Both the position numbers and the translations under genes were made by a program. Shown piece by piece: positions 7,793-18,221 of a stretch of 64,000 nucleotides of DNA; positions within the stretch are counted from its first letter, which is position 1, and each line of letters begins with the position of its first letter. Location: the NCBI GenBank assembly GCA_938003545.1, contig CALKXY010000013.1, forward strand, positions 1-64,000, in the 5' to 3' direction. Source of the stretch: an uncultured Caulobacterales bacterium. Lineage in GTDB: Bacteria > Pseudomonadota > Alphaproteobacteria > Caulobacterales > Maricaulaceae. Below the pieces are notes generated by a model. The model saw only the letters and a program-made list of their open reading frames with translations, was not told the DNA's origin and did not search any database.

Positions 7793-8101
7793 TTAGCCTT
7801 TATTACCCATGACTTTGCCCAAGATGGCCGTCAGGATGCCGCCGCCGACACCGCCAGAAACAACACCGCTAATGATGCTCATTGGGTCTAAACTTGCGCC
7901 AGCTGTCGGGTCAGCAAAAACACCTTCAAGTCCTGGGATCATTGGTGCGAGTGCGGCCAAGCCGCCGCCGCCAACGATACCAGTTACAGCACGACCTAAA
8001 GTTCCCATGTTTGAGTTCATGAGTTTACCTGCGCCAATACCGCCGCCGGCACCGCTGAGTAGTCCTATGATTAATGTGACTGGATCCATGATATTCCCCA
8101 T
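7793..8101 (-). CDS. Glycine-rich small membrane protein, unknown function
   Basis: 102 residues from ATG 8101 (a second Met at 8089 is possible). It is about one-quarter glycine, with two runs of glycine-rich hydrophobic sequence (IIGLLSGAGGGIGAGKLM and IISGVVSGGVGGGILTAILG) repeating a similar pattern at either end, suggesting an internal duplication or two glycine-zipper membrane helices. No catalytic motif. Proteins of this kind are usually annotated as hypothetical in alphaproteobacteria. Monocistronic, with its own terminator. Confidence 0.65.
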   Translation of the reverse strand: MGNIMDPVTLIIGLLSGAGGGIGAGKLMNSNMGTLGRAVTGIVGGGGLAALAPMIPGLEGVFADPTAGASLDPMSIISGVVSGGVGGGILTAILGKVMGNKG

Positions 8102-8292
8102 TGTATTTAAAACCCCACATTTAGTTGTGGTTAAGAAAAGGTGACGTTTTTCAACGGAACGGGCAAGTAATTTAGTTTATAATTCTAGCTAAAATAGTAT
8201 TTATTCGTCTTTTTGAGATAAAGTTCTTGATTTGTTCTGCGTGTTCTGATTGCATTACGGCAATTACTATCATTTTCTTTGCCGAGGCCCAC

Positions 8293-9855
8293 ATGGTCGC
8301 CAGACTTACCACTGTAGCTTTTCAAGGTACCGAAGCGCGGCGTGTGGATGTGCAGGTACAAGTCGTTTCCAGCGGTAAGCAGATTTTTAATGTTGTTGGC
8401 TTGGCTGATAAATCTGTTTCAGAAGCCCGCGACCGTGTACGTGCAGCTTTCGTCGCTTTGGGCTTACATCTGCCCGGTAAACGCATCACGATTAACCTTG
8501 CTCCTGCGGATTTACCCAAAGAAGGCGCGCATTACGATCTTCCAATTGCAATAGGGTTATTGGCCGCAATTGGAGCCATTCCTACGGATGCGGTTGAAGG
8601 CTTTGCTGCTATAGGTGAATTATCCTTAGACGGCACGATTTGTGCCGTTCCGGGTGCGCTACCCGCAGCCGTTATGGCCAGTAGCCATAATCTTGGATTG
8701 ATTTGTCCCGAGCCCAATGGGGCAGAGGCGGCGTGGGCAGGGGACCTTCCTCTGCTCGCGCCGCAAACTCTAGTGCAATTGATCAATCATTTTAAAGGTA
8801 CACAAGTCCTTGCGCGCCCCGAAGCAGGTCAGATGCGAGACGTTAAAAGCTCGCTGGATATGCGAGATGTGCGTGGACAGGAGACGGCAAAACGCGCCTT
8901 AGAAGTGGCGGCAGCTGGAGGACATAATTTATTGATGGTTGGACCGCCTGGTTCAGGTAAATCTATGTTGGCCGCGCGGTTACCCGGGTTACTGCCTCCG
9001 CTTGAAGCGAATGAGTTGCTGGACGTATCAATGGTGCATTCCGTGGCGGGCTTGCTGAGTAAAGGTGAATTGTCCCGCGCGCGTCCATTTAGATCTCCGC
9101 ACCATTCTGCGTCTATGGCAGCAATGGTCGGCGGCGGATCAAAAGCGAAACCCGGCGAAGCATCATTGGCCCATCGGGGCGTCTTATTCTTAGATGAGCT
9201 TCCAGAATTTACCCCGCAAGTATTGGATAGTCTTCGGCAGCCGCTGGAAACAGGCGAAATTTCTGTGGCCCGCGCGAATGCACATGTATCTTATCCTGCG
9301 CGATTCCAATTGATTGCTGCGATGAACCCTTGCCGTTGCGGGACGGGCGGTGCGGATGGGAATGCCTGTCGACGGGGTGTGCGTTGCGCGGCTGATTACC
9401 AAGCCCGCGTGTCGGGACCTTTCATGGACCGTATTGATATTCAAATTGATGTCCCCGCTGTTACGCCAGCAGATTTGGCGCTTCCGCCCGCCTCCGAAGG
9501 TACGGCGGAAATCGCAGCCCGTATTGCCGTTGCCCGAACCCGACAAATGGACCGAAATGAGGGCGTGGTGAATGCGGCGCTCAGTCAAAATGTTTTGGAA
9601 CGTGTGTCGGAACCAGATGTTGATGGACGCAAACTATTAGTCAAAGCTGCAGAAACCTTGGGTCTAACCGCGCGGGGCTATCACCGCGTATTACGGGTGG
9701 CCCGAACTCTGGCTGATTTATCAGGCTCAGAGGGTGTTCATCGCCTGCATATCGCAGAGGCCTTGTCGCACCGCCGCGCGCGAACAGGTCTTGTCAGCAC
9801 GCAAACGACACCAAATCTGACGGGTCGAACATCATGTAATCCGTTCTATTCGTGA
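8293..9855 (+). CDS. comM: YifB/ComM-family Mg-chelatase-like AAA+ ATPase
   Basis: 520 residues from the ATG at 8293, preceded by GAGG at a good distance. An upstream frame from 8227 adds a Cys-rich stretch unlike the family. The N-terminal Lon-like domain holds NVVGLADKSVSEARDRVRAA; Walker A GPPGSGKS is near 217-224, Walker B LFLDELPEF near 300, and the zinc-like segment NPCRCG...C...C follows. ComM homologues are hexameric helicases that promote branch migration during natural transformation. No other competence gene is nearby, so the local role is unknown. Confidence 0.9.
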   Translation: MVARLTTVAFQGTEARRVDVQVQVVSSGKQIFNVVGLADKSVSEARDRVRAAFVALGLHLPGKRITINLAPADLPKEGAHYDLPIAIGLLAAIGAIPTDAVEGFAAIGELSLDGTICAVPGALPAAVMASSHNLGLICPEPNGAEAAWAGDLPLLAPQTLVQLINHFKGTQVLARPEAGQMRDVKSSLDMRDVRGQETAKRALEVAAAGGHNLLMVGPPGSGKSMLAARLPGLLPPLEANELLDVSMVHSVAGLLSKGELSRARPFRSPHHSASMAAMVGGGSKAKPGEASLAHRGVLFLDELPEFTPQVLDSLRQPLETGEISVARANAHVSYPARFQLIAAMNPCRCGTGGADGNACRRGVRCAADYQARVSGPFMDRIDIQIDVPAVTPADLALPPASEGTAEIAARIAVARTRQMDRNEGVVNAALSQNVLERVSEPDVDGRKLLVKAAETLGLTARGYHRVLRVARTLADLSGSEGVHRLHIAEALSHRRARTGLVSTQTTPNLTGRTSCNPFYS

Positions 9856-10044
9856 TAATTCGCGAATAAACGGCCTAAACCTTAACAAGGTATTGCGAAA
9901 ATACTGTGAGAAAGCCTGATTTACCTTACTTCGGTAACCGTTTTTTCAGATTGAGGGTGCAGAAGGATGAGGACGCCTTAACCATATTTGCGCCGCGAAA
10001 TCGTCGTAGCTCATGTGAAGACGGGTAAAATCGGGGATTGACCT

Positions 10045-11301
10045 ATGTCACCAGACGACATCTTTGCCGCACAATTTTGGCCTTGGCCTGATCCTGCCAT
10101 CAAGCGTGATGCCCAAGGGCGCGTTCTTTTCGTAAATGCCGCTTTCCTGGCACTCTACGGTGGGCGTGTTGAAGATTGGCGCGGAAACGCTGTTGGCGGT
10201 TGGCCCGCACCTCAGGCTGTAACGGCTCAGGGCGTAGCGCCCTACAGATTTGAAACACGCCTGCCTGCAGGCGATGGGTCAGAACAGGTTTATGATTGGA
10301 TGGAGCAAACTCTAGCCGACGGTAATGCGTTTGCTTTGGCCCGAAATGTTACTGTTTTCACACAGGCTCCCGACCCAACTCCGGGCGAGACGCTGGTGCC
10401 TGAGACACAGTATGAAACACAATATGCGGCGCAAGCCCCACTTGCTCAGCAGGCAGACACTTTCGCTGCTGCGCCCAATGATGTCTTTGGATCAGCTGAT
10501 GCTCAGACTGCGCCGCCTGCGCAAATAGAATCAGCCCCAGAGTTGCAGACAGATGTCTATGAAGCGCCCGCTTATGAGCCAGCGCCCGCAGCGACTCCGC
10601 CTGCGCACATGGCTGCACCTGAAATTCCAGTTCCAAATATTGATATCCCAAATATAGATATTCCGTCTGATGACGCTTATGCTTTGAGCGCCGATATACC
10701 GGCTACTCCTCCAGCCGCGCCTGAACGTGAATTTGAACGCCGCGCACTTCCTATTGAAGATGAATCCGCTGTATTGGGCAATAACTGGCGTGATGCTGTT
10801 ATCGCCAAAGCCGTCGGTGCATCTGAGATCGCGCCAAATACTGCACCGCAAGCGGCTGCCGAAAATCCAGTACATACGCAAGCCGTATCAGAAGCGAACG
10901 GGCCTATCCGCATTTTGCTCGCCGAAGATAATGCCATCAACGCATTGCTAACGCGGACACTCTTAGAAGCTGAAGGCCACACGGTTGATACGGTTGAAGA
11001 TGGTCAATTGGCTGTCGAAGCCATGAAAACCGCGTTTTATGATCTGATCTTCATGGATATGCGGATGCCGAATATGGATGGCCTAGAGGCGACGCGAAAA
11101 ATTCGCACCTTACCAAATGTTGGCAGAACCCTGCCGATTATCGCACTTACAGCCAATGCATTTGATGATGATCGCAACGCCTGTTTCGACTCGGGTATGA
11201 ATGACTTCATGACCAAACCTGTCAGCGCCGAGGAATTATCAGAAAAAGTCCGCGACTGGACTAGCGCAGAAGCAAAAGAACGTATGTCCCAAGCGGCCTA
11301 A
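10045..11301 (+). CDS. PAS domain - long Pro/Ala linker - receiver domain protein
   Basis: 418 residues. The N-terminal 110 or so look like a PAS fold (AIKRDAQGRVLFVNAAFLAL and the WRGNAVGGWP segment). Residues about 115-285 form a low-complexity linker rich in Pro, Ala and Glu with a short repeat (PNIDIPNIDIPSDD). A receiver domain fills the C-terminus: acidic pair AEDN near 294, phosphoacceptor Asp338 in FMDMRMP, Thr in ALTAN and Lys in TKP. There is no histidine-kinase or output domain. The REC resembles those at the end of hybrid kinases, so it may be a kinase-less relay protein. It is alone, closed by a strong terminator. Confidence 0.75.
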   Translation: MSPDDIFAAQFWPWPDPAIKRDAQGRVLFVNAAFLALYGGRVEDWRGNAVGGWPAPQAVTAQGVAPYRFETRLPAGDGSEQVYDWMEQTLADGNAFALARNVTVFTQAPDPTPGETLVPETQYETQYAAQAPLAQQADTFAAAPNDVFGSADAQTAPPAQIESAPELQTDVYEAPAYEPAPAATPPAHMAAPEIPVPNIDIPNIDIPSDDAYALSADIPATPPAAPEREFERRALPIEDESAVLGNNWRDAVIAKAVGASEIAPNTAPQAAAENPVHTQAVSEANGPIRILLAEDNAINALLTRTLLEAEGHTVDTVEDGQLAVEAMKTAFYDLIFMDMRMPNMDGLEATRKIRTLPNVGRTLPIIALTANAFDDDRNACFDSGMNDFMTKPVSAEELSEKVRDWTSAEAKERMSQAA

Positions 11302-11329
11302 ACGCGTCTTAAGTCACTGAGAAATCATC

Positions 11330-11354
11330 AAAGGGCCGCAACGCGGCCCTTTTG
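11330..11354 (+). terminator. Intrinsic terminator of the PAS-receiver gene
   Basis: AAAGGGCCGC at 11330-11339 and GCGGCCCTTTT form a perfect stem with a three-base loop followed by T residues, 28 bases after the stop. Confidence 0.85.
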
Positions 11355-11384
11355 TATGTCCGCAGTCTAGGTTAACGCTGTGGG

Positions 11385-12710
11385 ATGGAACATATAGATA
11401 GACGTCAAAGCTGGCATGAAGCCCTTCGCAGTTATGCGCAGCCTAAGATGTTGGCTATGTTGGCTTTGGGCTTTGGTTCTGGCCTCCCATTTATGATGTT
11501 TATATCTAAACTTTCGCGCTGGCTGTCGGAAGTTGGGATAGATAAGTCGACAATAGGCTTTTTCTATTGGATTGGCTTGGCTTATGCGTTGAAATTCGCA
11601 TGGTCCCCCGTTGTAGATCGAGCGCGTATACCAGGGCTGACAAAGCTACTGGGCCAGAGGCGATCATGGATGCTCGTCGCTGTGATTGGCACGATCATAG
11701 GGATGATCGTGATTTCAGGCGCAAACCCATCTCCTGATATTGCAGGTTCTCTTACGCCAATCATTTTTGGGTGCTTCATTCTTACGTATTCAGGCGCGAC
11801 ATTAGATGTCGCTGTTGATGCATGGCGTATTGAAAGCGGAACAAATGAAGAGCAGGCAACTTTCGCAGCCGTCTATCAGCTAGGGTATCGTTTTGCGATT
11901 ATGGCCGCAGGATATTCTTTAATTCTTGCAGATATTGCGAGTTGGCGCATCACCTATCTTGCGACAGCAGGTATGATGGGCGCAGTGGCTGTTATTATAT
12001 TCTTTGTAAAAGAGCCCAAGTCCGCAGAACGTCGTCCTGCTATTGGGCTTTCAGATTCTCTACGTGCCAATCTCATCGAACCATTTTGGGATTTATTCCG
12101 GCGGTTGGGAAAATGGCTCATACCCGTTTTTGCTCTGATAATTATTTACAGGTTGTCCGATTTCACAATGGGCGTCATGACCCAGCCGTTATATGAGGAA
12201 TTAGGATATACCAAAACGCAGGTAGGGTTGGTCCAGGGAACATTTGGGCCTTGGCCAATGATAGCAGGCTCGATCATTGGTGGTCTGGTTGTTGTTCGAT
12301 ATGGTTTGATGAGGGCTCTTTTTTTAGGCGCGATAATCATGATCGTAACCAATGGAGCGTTCGCTTGGTTGGCGCTCCAAACAGGAGCTGTGACTTGGAA
12401 ATTACTTGTAACAATCTTCTTTGATAATTTGGCTGTTGGTATCGTTGGTACGGGTTTCATTGCGTATATGTCATCGCTGGCTAGCCGTGAATATGCTGCA
12501 ACACAATATGCACTTATGACATCGGCATGGGCTTTGTTTAACAAGATTGCCGCAGGGTTTTCAGGCATTCTTTATGATGCTGTTGGCAGTTTTTCGTTCT
12601 TCTTGATTACGGCTTTATTTGGTGTTCCAGCCATCTTACTTCTACTTTATATCTGGCGTTTTGGATCTCCCATTGCGCGCGGCATAGACATGCCAGAAAC
12701 AGAGACATGA
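11385..12710 (+). CDS. ampG: AmpG-like MFS permease (muropeptide transporter family)
   Basis: 441 residues with about 12 predicted membrane helices. The opening after the first cytoplasmic segment (LGFGSGLPFMMF, TIGFFYWIGLAYALKFAWSP, VVDRARIPGL, GQRRSWML) matches the AmpG pattern, including the conserved Asp-Arg of the first cytoplasmic loop. AmpG imports GlcNAc-anhydroMurNAc peptides for cell-wall recycling. Substrate is inferred from the family. Its stop overlaps the mutS start by four bases (ATGA), suggesting coupled translation, although the functions are unrelated. Confidence 0.82.
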   Translation: MEHIDRRQSWHEALRSYAQPKMLAMLALGFGSGLPFMMFISKLSRWLSEVGIDKSTIGFFYWIGLAYALKFAWSPVVDRARIPGLTKLLGQRRSWMLVAVIGTIIGMIVISGANPSPDIAGSLTPIIFGCFILTYSGATLDVAVDAWRIESGTNEEQATFAAVYQLGYRFAIMAAGYSLILADIASWRITYLATAGMMGAVAVIIFFVKEPKSAERRPAIGLSDSLRANLIEPFWDLFRRLGKWLIPVFALIIIYRLSDFTMGVMTQPLYEELGYTKTQVGLVQGTFGPWPMIAGSIIGGLVVVRYGLMRALFLGAIIMIVTNGAFAWLALQTGAVTWKLLVTIFFDNLAVGIVGTGFIAYMSSLASREYAATQYALMTSAWALFNKIAAGFSGILYDAVGSFSFFLITALFGVPAILLLLYIWRFGSPIARGIDMPETET

Positions 12711-15412
12711 CCACCACCAAACTCGATACCGCAGCGCCAGAAAAACCGCATAAGCTGACGCCTATGATGGCGCAGTTCATGGCGATTAAAGAAGGCGTTG
12801 GTCCCGAAGCCGTCTTGTTTTACCGCATGGGTGATTTTTACGAGTTATTCTTTGATGATGCTGTGCGCGCTGCGGCGGCGCTAGATATTGCCCTGACTAA
12901 GCGCGGTAAGCATTTAGGTGAACCTATTCCGATGTGCGGCGTGCCTGTGCATTCGGCGGAAATATATCTTCAACGCCTGATCAAAAAAGGCTTTCGCGTC
13001 GCGGTTTGCGAACAAACGGAAAGTCCTGCCGAAGCCAAAAAGCGCGGGGCAAAGTCCGTTGTCCGCCGCGAAGTTGTCCGCCTCGTCACGCCGGGAACGA
13101 TAACTGAAGACTCGCTCTTGGATGCACGCGGATCAAACCTCATCGTCGCGCTTTCACGAACGCCTGCGGGAGATCACGGATTGGCCTGGGCGGATGTATC
13201 AGATGGCATGTTCAGAACGGCGTCTGCCCCAGCCAAAGATGTCGCCACGCAATTGGCTGCGCTCAGTCCACGTGAATTAGTTTTGCCAGAAGGCCTTTAC
13301 TATGATGCGGATTTCATGGCGACGCTATCAATTGACGGAACGGCCCTGACGCCGCAGCCTGAAATGAAATTTGACACGCGCGCAGGCGAGCGGCGTTTGT
13401 CAGAACGGTTTAAAGTTGGCGGTCTGGACGGCCTTGGTGATTTTTCGAAAGCTGAAATTTCAGCGGCTGGGGCATTGCTGGACTATTTAGAACTAACCCA
13501 AGCTGGCGCACCTGTGCAGCTTTCCGCGCCCAAAGCGTCTAAGACTAGCGGCTTTCTTGCCATTGATCCCGCGACACGGGCCAGCCTTGAAATTGATCGC
13601 ACGCAAAAAGGGGCGCGCGCAGGCTCGCTTCTTTCCGTGATTGACCGTACAGTAACGGGACCGGGCGCGCGTGAGCTTTCGACGCGGCTGAACCGACCTT
13701 TGTTAGATGTCGCTGATATTACAGCGCGTTTGGATGCCGTCGAGTTTTTCCAAAACCAAGAGACTTTACGTCGCGCCTTACGGGGGCACTTACGCGGTGC
13801 GGGCGACATGGCGCGCGCGGCGTCACGTCTGGCCTTGGGCCGTGGCGGGCCGCGTGATTTGAAAACGCTGTCAGATACACTTCGTTTGGGCGAGACGATC
13901 AACGCCCATTTCGCCCAAAGTCCAGACATTACCCCGCCTGCAAATGTGGATGCCGCCTTGTCTGGCATTAGTCTTTCTAATGCGCCGAATATTGCAAAAC
14001 TCGCGCGCGATCTTGCCAAGGCTCTAATGCCGGATGTGCCTATGTTGGCGCGGGATGGCGGGTTTGTGGCAACGGGATGGACGCCAGAAATTGATAAGTT
14101 AAAAACCTTGCGCGATAATTCTCGCCGCCTCATTGCAGGCCTGCAAGCTGATTATGCAAAGCTGGCGGATATTTCGACGCTGAAAATCAAACATAATAAT
14201 GTCCTTGGCTATTTTATCGAAGTCACGCCGAAATATGCGGACGCGATGTTATCCAAAGGCCCAGAAAGTCCCTTCATCCATAAACAAACATTGGTTTCGG
14301 GTGTCCGCTTTACGACTGTTGAACTTGCTGATTTGGACAGTCAAATCGCCAGTGCGGCTGAACGTGTTACAGCGTTGGAATTGGACGTGTTCAATGGATT
14401 TGTTGACCGCGTGATTACACATGTCGAAACCATCCGAGATATGGCCGCGCATTTGGCGCACTTAGATGTTCAAGCCGGGTGGGCCATTTGGGCTGAAGAA
14501 AACAACGCTGTGCGGCCACTCATCAATGATGGCCCTGATTTTGATATCAAAGGGGGACGCCACCCTGTCGTCGAAGATGCGCTGCGCAAATCCGGCGCAG
14601 CAGCTTTTACGGCAAATGATTGTGCGCTGTCATCTGATGCTAAATCAGCCGCGCGTCTGACCTTGATCACGGGGCCGAACATGGCGGGTAAATCGACGTA
14701 TCTTCGTCAAAATGCGTTGATGTTTATTCTAGCGCAAGCGGGCGGATTTGTGCCTGCTGCGTCGGCCAGGGTTGGTGTTGCGGACCGCTTATTCTCGCGC
14801 GTGGGCGCGTCAGATGATCTCTCCAAAGGCCGCTCGACCTTCATGACGGAAATGATCGAAACGGCCGCGATCCTCAATCAATCAACAGAGCGTAGCTTTG
14901 TGATTTTGGACGAAATTGGACGGGGTACATCTACATTTGATGGCCTTTCAATTGCATGGGCGAGTGTTGAGCATTTGCTGACCGTCAATAAATCTCGCGC
15001 GCTTTTTGCGACGCATTATCATGAATTGACGGAATTGATTGATGATCTAGACGGTGCGCAAAATGCTAGCTTACGTGCGAAGGAATGGGACGGCGATCTT
15101 GTCTTTTTACATGATGTCAGGCCCGGTGCTGCGGATCGATCTTATGGGGTTCAGGTGGCGAAACTTGCGGGACTTCCAATTGCAGCCGTTGAGCGTGCGC
15201 GGGCCGTTTTGGAAAGGTTGGAATCCGAGTCTGTAAATGCAGCGTCGACTCCCGTTGGACTGCCTCTTTTTACAGCGGCTGTCACAGCGCCGCCTGAGCC
15301 AAGTGAGTTAGACCTTGCACTTGCACGTTTAGACGTGGACGCCTTATCGCCCCGACAGGCGCTGGATTTGCTCTATGAGCTAAAATCCAAAGCAAAGGAT
15401 AAAGAAGGATAA
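12707..15412 (+). CDS. mutS: DNA mismatch repair ATPase MutS
   Basis: 901 residues. The mismatch-binding motif GDFYELF (Phe-x-Glu) is near residues 44-50, and Walker A GPNMAGKST near 655-664, followed by the signature FMTEM, Walker B ILDEIGRGTS and the ATHYHEL motif. The C-terminal tail ends in PRQALDLLYELK, typical of the MutS tetramer/dimer motif. MutS recognises mispaired bases and recruits MutL. It overlaps the permease gene by four bases and is one base before glnD; mutS-glnD-murJ is a common alphaproteobacterial order. Confidence 0.97.
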   Translation: MTTTKLDTAAPEKPHKLTPMMAQFMAIKEGVGPEAVLFYRMGDFYELFFDDAVRAAAALDIALTKRGKHLGEPIPMCGVPVHSAEIYLQRLIKKGFRVAVCEQTESPAEAKKRGAKSVVRREVVRLVTPGTITEDSLLDARGSNLIVALSRTPAGDHGLAWADVSDGMFRTASAPAKDVATQLAALSPRELVLPEGLYYDADFMATLSIDGTALTPQPEMKFDTRAGERRLSERFKVGGLDGLGDFSKAEISAAGALLDYLELTQAGAPVQLSAPKASKTSGFLAIDPATRASLEIDRTQKGARAGSLLSVIDRTVTGPGARELSTRLNRPLLDVADITARLDAVEFFQNQETLRRALRGHLRGAGDMARAASRLALGRGGPRDLKTLSDTLRLGETINAHFAQSPDITPPANVDAALSGISLSNAPNIAKLARDLAKALMPDVPMLARDGGFVATGWTPEIDKLKTLRDNSRRLIAGLQADYAKLADISTLKIKHNNVLGYFIEVTPKYADAMLSKGPESPFIHKQTLVSGVRFTTVELADLDSQIASAAERVTALELDVFNGFVDRVITHVETIRDMAAHLAHLDVQAGWAIWAEENNAVRPLINDGPDFDIKGGRHPVVEDALRKSGAAAFTANDCALSSDAKSAARLTLITGPNMAGKSTYLRQNALMFILAQAGGFVPAASARVGVADRLFSRVGASDDLSKGRSTFMTEMIETAAILNQSTERSFVILDEIGRGTSTFDGLSIAWASVEHLLTVNKSRALFATHYHELTELIDDLDGAQNASLRAKEWDGDLVFLHDVRPGAADRSYGVQVAKLAGLPIAAVERARAVLERLESESVNAASTPVGLPLFTAAVTAPPEPSELDLALARLDVDALSPRQALDLLYELKSKAKDKEG

Positions 15413-15413
15413 T

Positions 15414-18221
15414 ATGGCGTTTTCTCCTCAAGCTACGGCTGGGATTCCAGACCGTGTTGCCGCCCCTGAAAAAGGGTTCTCACGCGGCAATCTAGTCGTT
15501 GAACTTGATGACTTGGCCGCTGAGGGCGGATCTGACTTGCGGACAAATGTACTTGCGCATTTAAAAGACAGCTTGGTGGCCGCGAAAAATTTTGCGCGAG
15601 AACGTTTTGAACATGGACGCTTGGACGGTTTAGAAACTGCGCGTGTTTTATCGGCGGTTCATGATGGTATTGTTACCGCCCTTTGGGATTTCACGACGCG
15701 TCATGTGGTTGTGGCTGAAAACCCAACCGACTCTGAACGCATTTCGCTTTGCGCTGTTGGCGGTTATGGACGCGGGGAAATGGCCCCAGAATCCGATGTC
15801 GACCTCCTTTTCCTGACGGCAGATAAATCGGGTTCCGCACATACAAAAAATGTGACGGAATATATGCTCTATATGCTCTGGGATTTGGGCCTGAAGGTCG
15901 GGCATGCCTCGCGCACAGTGGAACAATGTTTGAAACTTGCCAAAGAAGATCAGACGATTTTGACCAGCTTGTTGGATGTGCGGCATTTATCAGGTGATGA
16001 AGATTTGTCCGAAGATTTATATCGCCAATTTCGAAAGACAATCACGCGGGGCAAGGGGCGTATATATATCACGGAAAAACTGGCTGAACGCGATGCGCGC
16101 CATGAGCGCGAAGGCAATTCCAGATATGTGATTGAACCCAATATTAAAGAGGGAAAGGGTGGTCTCCGTGATCTTCATGTCCTTTATTGGATTACGCGAT
16201 ATTTGGACAAATCCGGGAAGATCACTGATCCACAAGAGGCCCGAGATTACACCAAAATGGGGTTGTTTGATGAACGTGCTGCACAACGGTTCCGCCGCGC
16301 GGCAGACTTCCTGTGGCGAACGCGCCATCATTTACATTGGGCGGCCGGTCGCCCGACTGAACAACTTGGTTTTGACATGCAGGTTCGTCTGGCCCCGAAA
16401 ATGGGTCACGCCGTTGAAGAGGTCGAAGTCGCCGTTGAACGTTTCATGCGAGAGTATTTTACGAATGCGCGCGAAGTCGGCGCGCTGACGCGTATTGCTT
16501 GCGCTAAACTTGAAGCACAAAACGCCATTCGCCTTCCCAAAAGTTTGGATAAATATTTACCGGGTTCGCGCCGTAATTTGAAAAATAAGGATTTTGTGAT
16601 TGATCGCGGACGTTTGATGTTTTCGGATCCGATGACGATCCGCGAAAAGCCTTCGCAAATCTTGCAATTATTTGAGACAGCGGGACGCCGTAATATCGAC
16701 ATTCATCCCGACGCTTTTTCAGATATTGATTTTAGGCGAAATCTGATTGATCGGGATTATCGCTGCAATCCCGAACATTCAAAGATTTTTCAGAAAACAT
16801 TGCTCAATGCCAAAGCGCCTTATGCGACACTGAAGACGATGAATGAGGCCGGTGTGTTGGGGCGTTATTTATCTGAATTTGGCGGCATTGTCGCGCGCAC
16901 GCAATTCAATATGCATCACGCCTATACCGTGGATGAGCATACGCTACGCTTGATTGATAATTTTGATAATCTCGCAAAGGGCCGTTTGGCAGATGAGATG
17001 CCGATTTGTACAGATATTGCCAAAGGCTTCACCTCCACACAACGCCTGACAATGATGTTGACTTGTTTGCTGCATGACACAGGCAAAGGCAAAGGCGATC
17101 AATGTATTGAGGGCGCACAGCTCGCTCATCGCGCCTGTAATCGTCTGGGTATTCCGCAGGATATAACGGATGATGTCGCGTGGCTTGTGCGGCGGCATTT
17201 GGATATGAGCGAAACGGCACAGCGGCGTGATATTTCAGACCCCGATACAATTGCCAGCTTTGCAAAACTTGTCGGCTCTAAACGCCGCCTTGATTTACTG
17301 GCGGTTCTGACGGTTGTTGATATTCGCTCTGTTGGCCCTGGGATCTGGAATGACTGGAAGGCCACGTTGTTACGCGGGCTTTATATGGCGACACATGCCT
17401 ATCTCGAAGGTCGGGATGAACTCGCGCCTGCCGCAAAGGCGGCCTCCCGCAAAGAACAAATTTTGGAACGCCTGCCTGAAGGTGATCCGGAATTTATCGC
17501 GCCCATCACAGATTCGCTTCCCGATACATATTGGACGGGGTTTTCGATGGCGAAGTTGGTCATGCATATGCGGTTTTTTGAAACCTTGCTGAAAGCCGAC
17601 CATAACCCACGTGTAGATTCGGCGACGAAAACCCGCGTAAACCCTCGCCGAAATGTCACAGAACTTTGGGTTTTGACGCGCAACCGTCTAGGCTTATTTA
17701 GAGACCTATCCCTCGCTATTACATCCAGCGGCGCGTCCATTACGGGTGCGCGTCTGAATACGGGCGCAGATGGCTTGGTCATGAATGTGTTTTACTTGTT
17801 GAGTGTTGATGGCGAAGCCTTTGGGCAACAGTCGGCGCATCTTTTGGATAATTTACGTAAACGGGCGCGCTGGGCGGCGGACGGCAAGACCGAAGACCTG
17901 TCTGTGCCTAAACCAATCCGCTCTCGCCGCGCAGGCGCTATCCCAGTTCGGCCACGCGTGCGGTTTCCTAAAACGGGCAAAGACAGCGCCTGTATAATCG
18001 AAGTTCAGGGCCGTGATCGCCCCGGCTTACTTTATAGTTTGGCGGCAGACCTGAGCGAGGAAGGCTTTGATATTACCTCGGCTCATATTGAGGTGGTCGG
18101 CACAACGGCGGTTGATGCATTTTACGTGACATGTTCGGACCTCACCGAAGCCCGCAAGAAAACAATACGTGCGCGTCTGCTTAAAATCCTGCGTGACCCA
18201 AACGCTGAAAAAGCGACATAA
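15414..18221 (+). CDS. glnD: [Protein-PII] uridylyltransferase / uridylyl-removing enzyme
   Basis: 935 residues. The nucleotidyltransferase motif GGYGRGEMAPESDVDLL lies near residue 116-132, an HD phosphohydrolase centre CLLHDTGKGKGDQ near 550, and two C-terminal ACT domains begin near 749 (LWVLTRNRLGLFRDL) and 861 (IIEVQGRDRPGLL). GlnD uridylylates PII proteins when glutamine is low and removes the groups when it is high. The second ACT ends close to the stop. The stop abuts the murJ start without a gap. Confidence 0.96.
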   Translation: MAFSPQATAGIPDRVAAPEKGFSRGNLVVELDDLAAEGGSDLRTNVLAHLKDSLVAAKNFARERFEHGRLDGLETARVLSAVHDGIVTALWDFTTRHVVVAENPTDSERISLCAVGGYGRGEMAPESDVDLLFLTADKSGSAHTKNVTEYMLYMLWDLGLKVGHASRTVEQCLKLAKEDQTILTSLLDVRHLSGDEDLSEDLYRQFRKTITRGKGRIYITEKLAERDARHEREGNSRYVIEPNIKEGKGGLRDLHVLYWITRYLDKSGKITDPQEARDYTKMGLFDERAAQRFRRAADFLWRTRHHLHWAAGRPTEQLGFDMQVRLAPKMGHAVEEVEVAVERFMREYFTNAREVGALTRIACAKLEAQNAIRLPKSLDKYLPGSRRNLKNKDFVIDRGRLMFSDPMTIREKPSQILQLFETAGRRNIDIHPDAFSDIDFRRNLIDRDYRCNPEHSKIFQKTLLNAKAPYATLKTMNEAGVLGRYLSEFGGIVARTQFNMHHAYTVDEHTLRLIDNFDNLAKGRLADEMPICTDIAKGFTSTQRLTMMLTCLLHDTGKGKGDQCIEGAQLAHRACNRLGIPQDITDDVAWLVRRHLDMSETAQRRDISDPDTIASFAKLVGSKRRLDLLAVLTVVDIRSVGPGIWNDWKATLLRGLYMATHAYLEGRDELAPAAKAASRKEQILERLPEGDPEFIAPITDSLPDTYWTGFSMAKLVMHMRFFETLLKADHNPRVDSATKTRVNPRRNVTELWVLTRNRLGLFRDLSLAITSSGASITGARLNTGADGLVMNVFYLLSVDGEAFGQQSAHLLDNLRKRARWAADGKTEDLSVPKPIRSRRAGAIPVRPRVRFPKTGKDSACIIEVQGRDRPGLLYSLAADLSEEGFDITSAHIEVVGTTAVDAFYVTCSDLTEARKKTIRARLLKILRDPNAEKAT

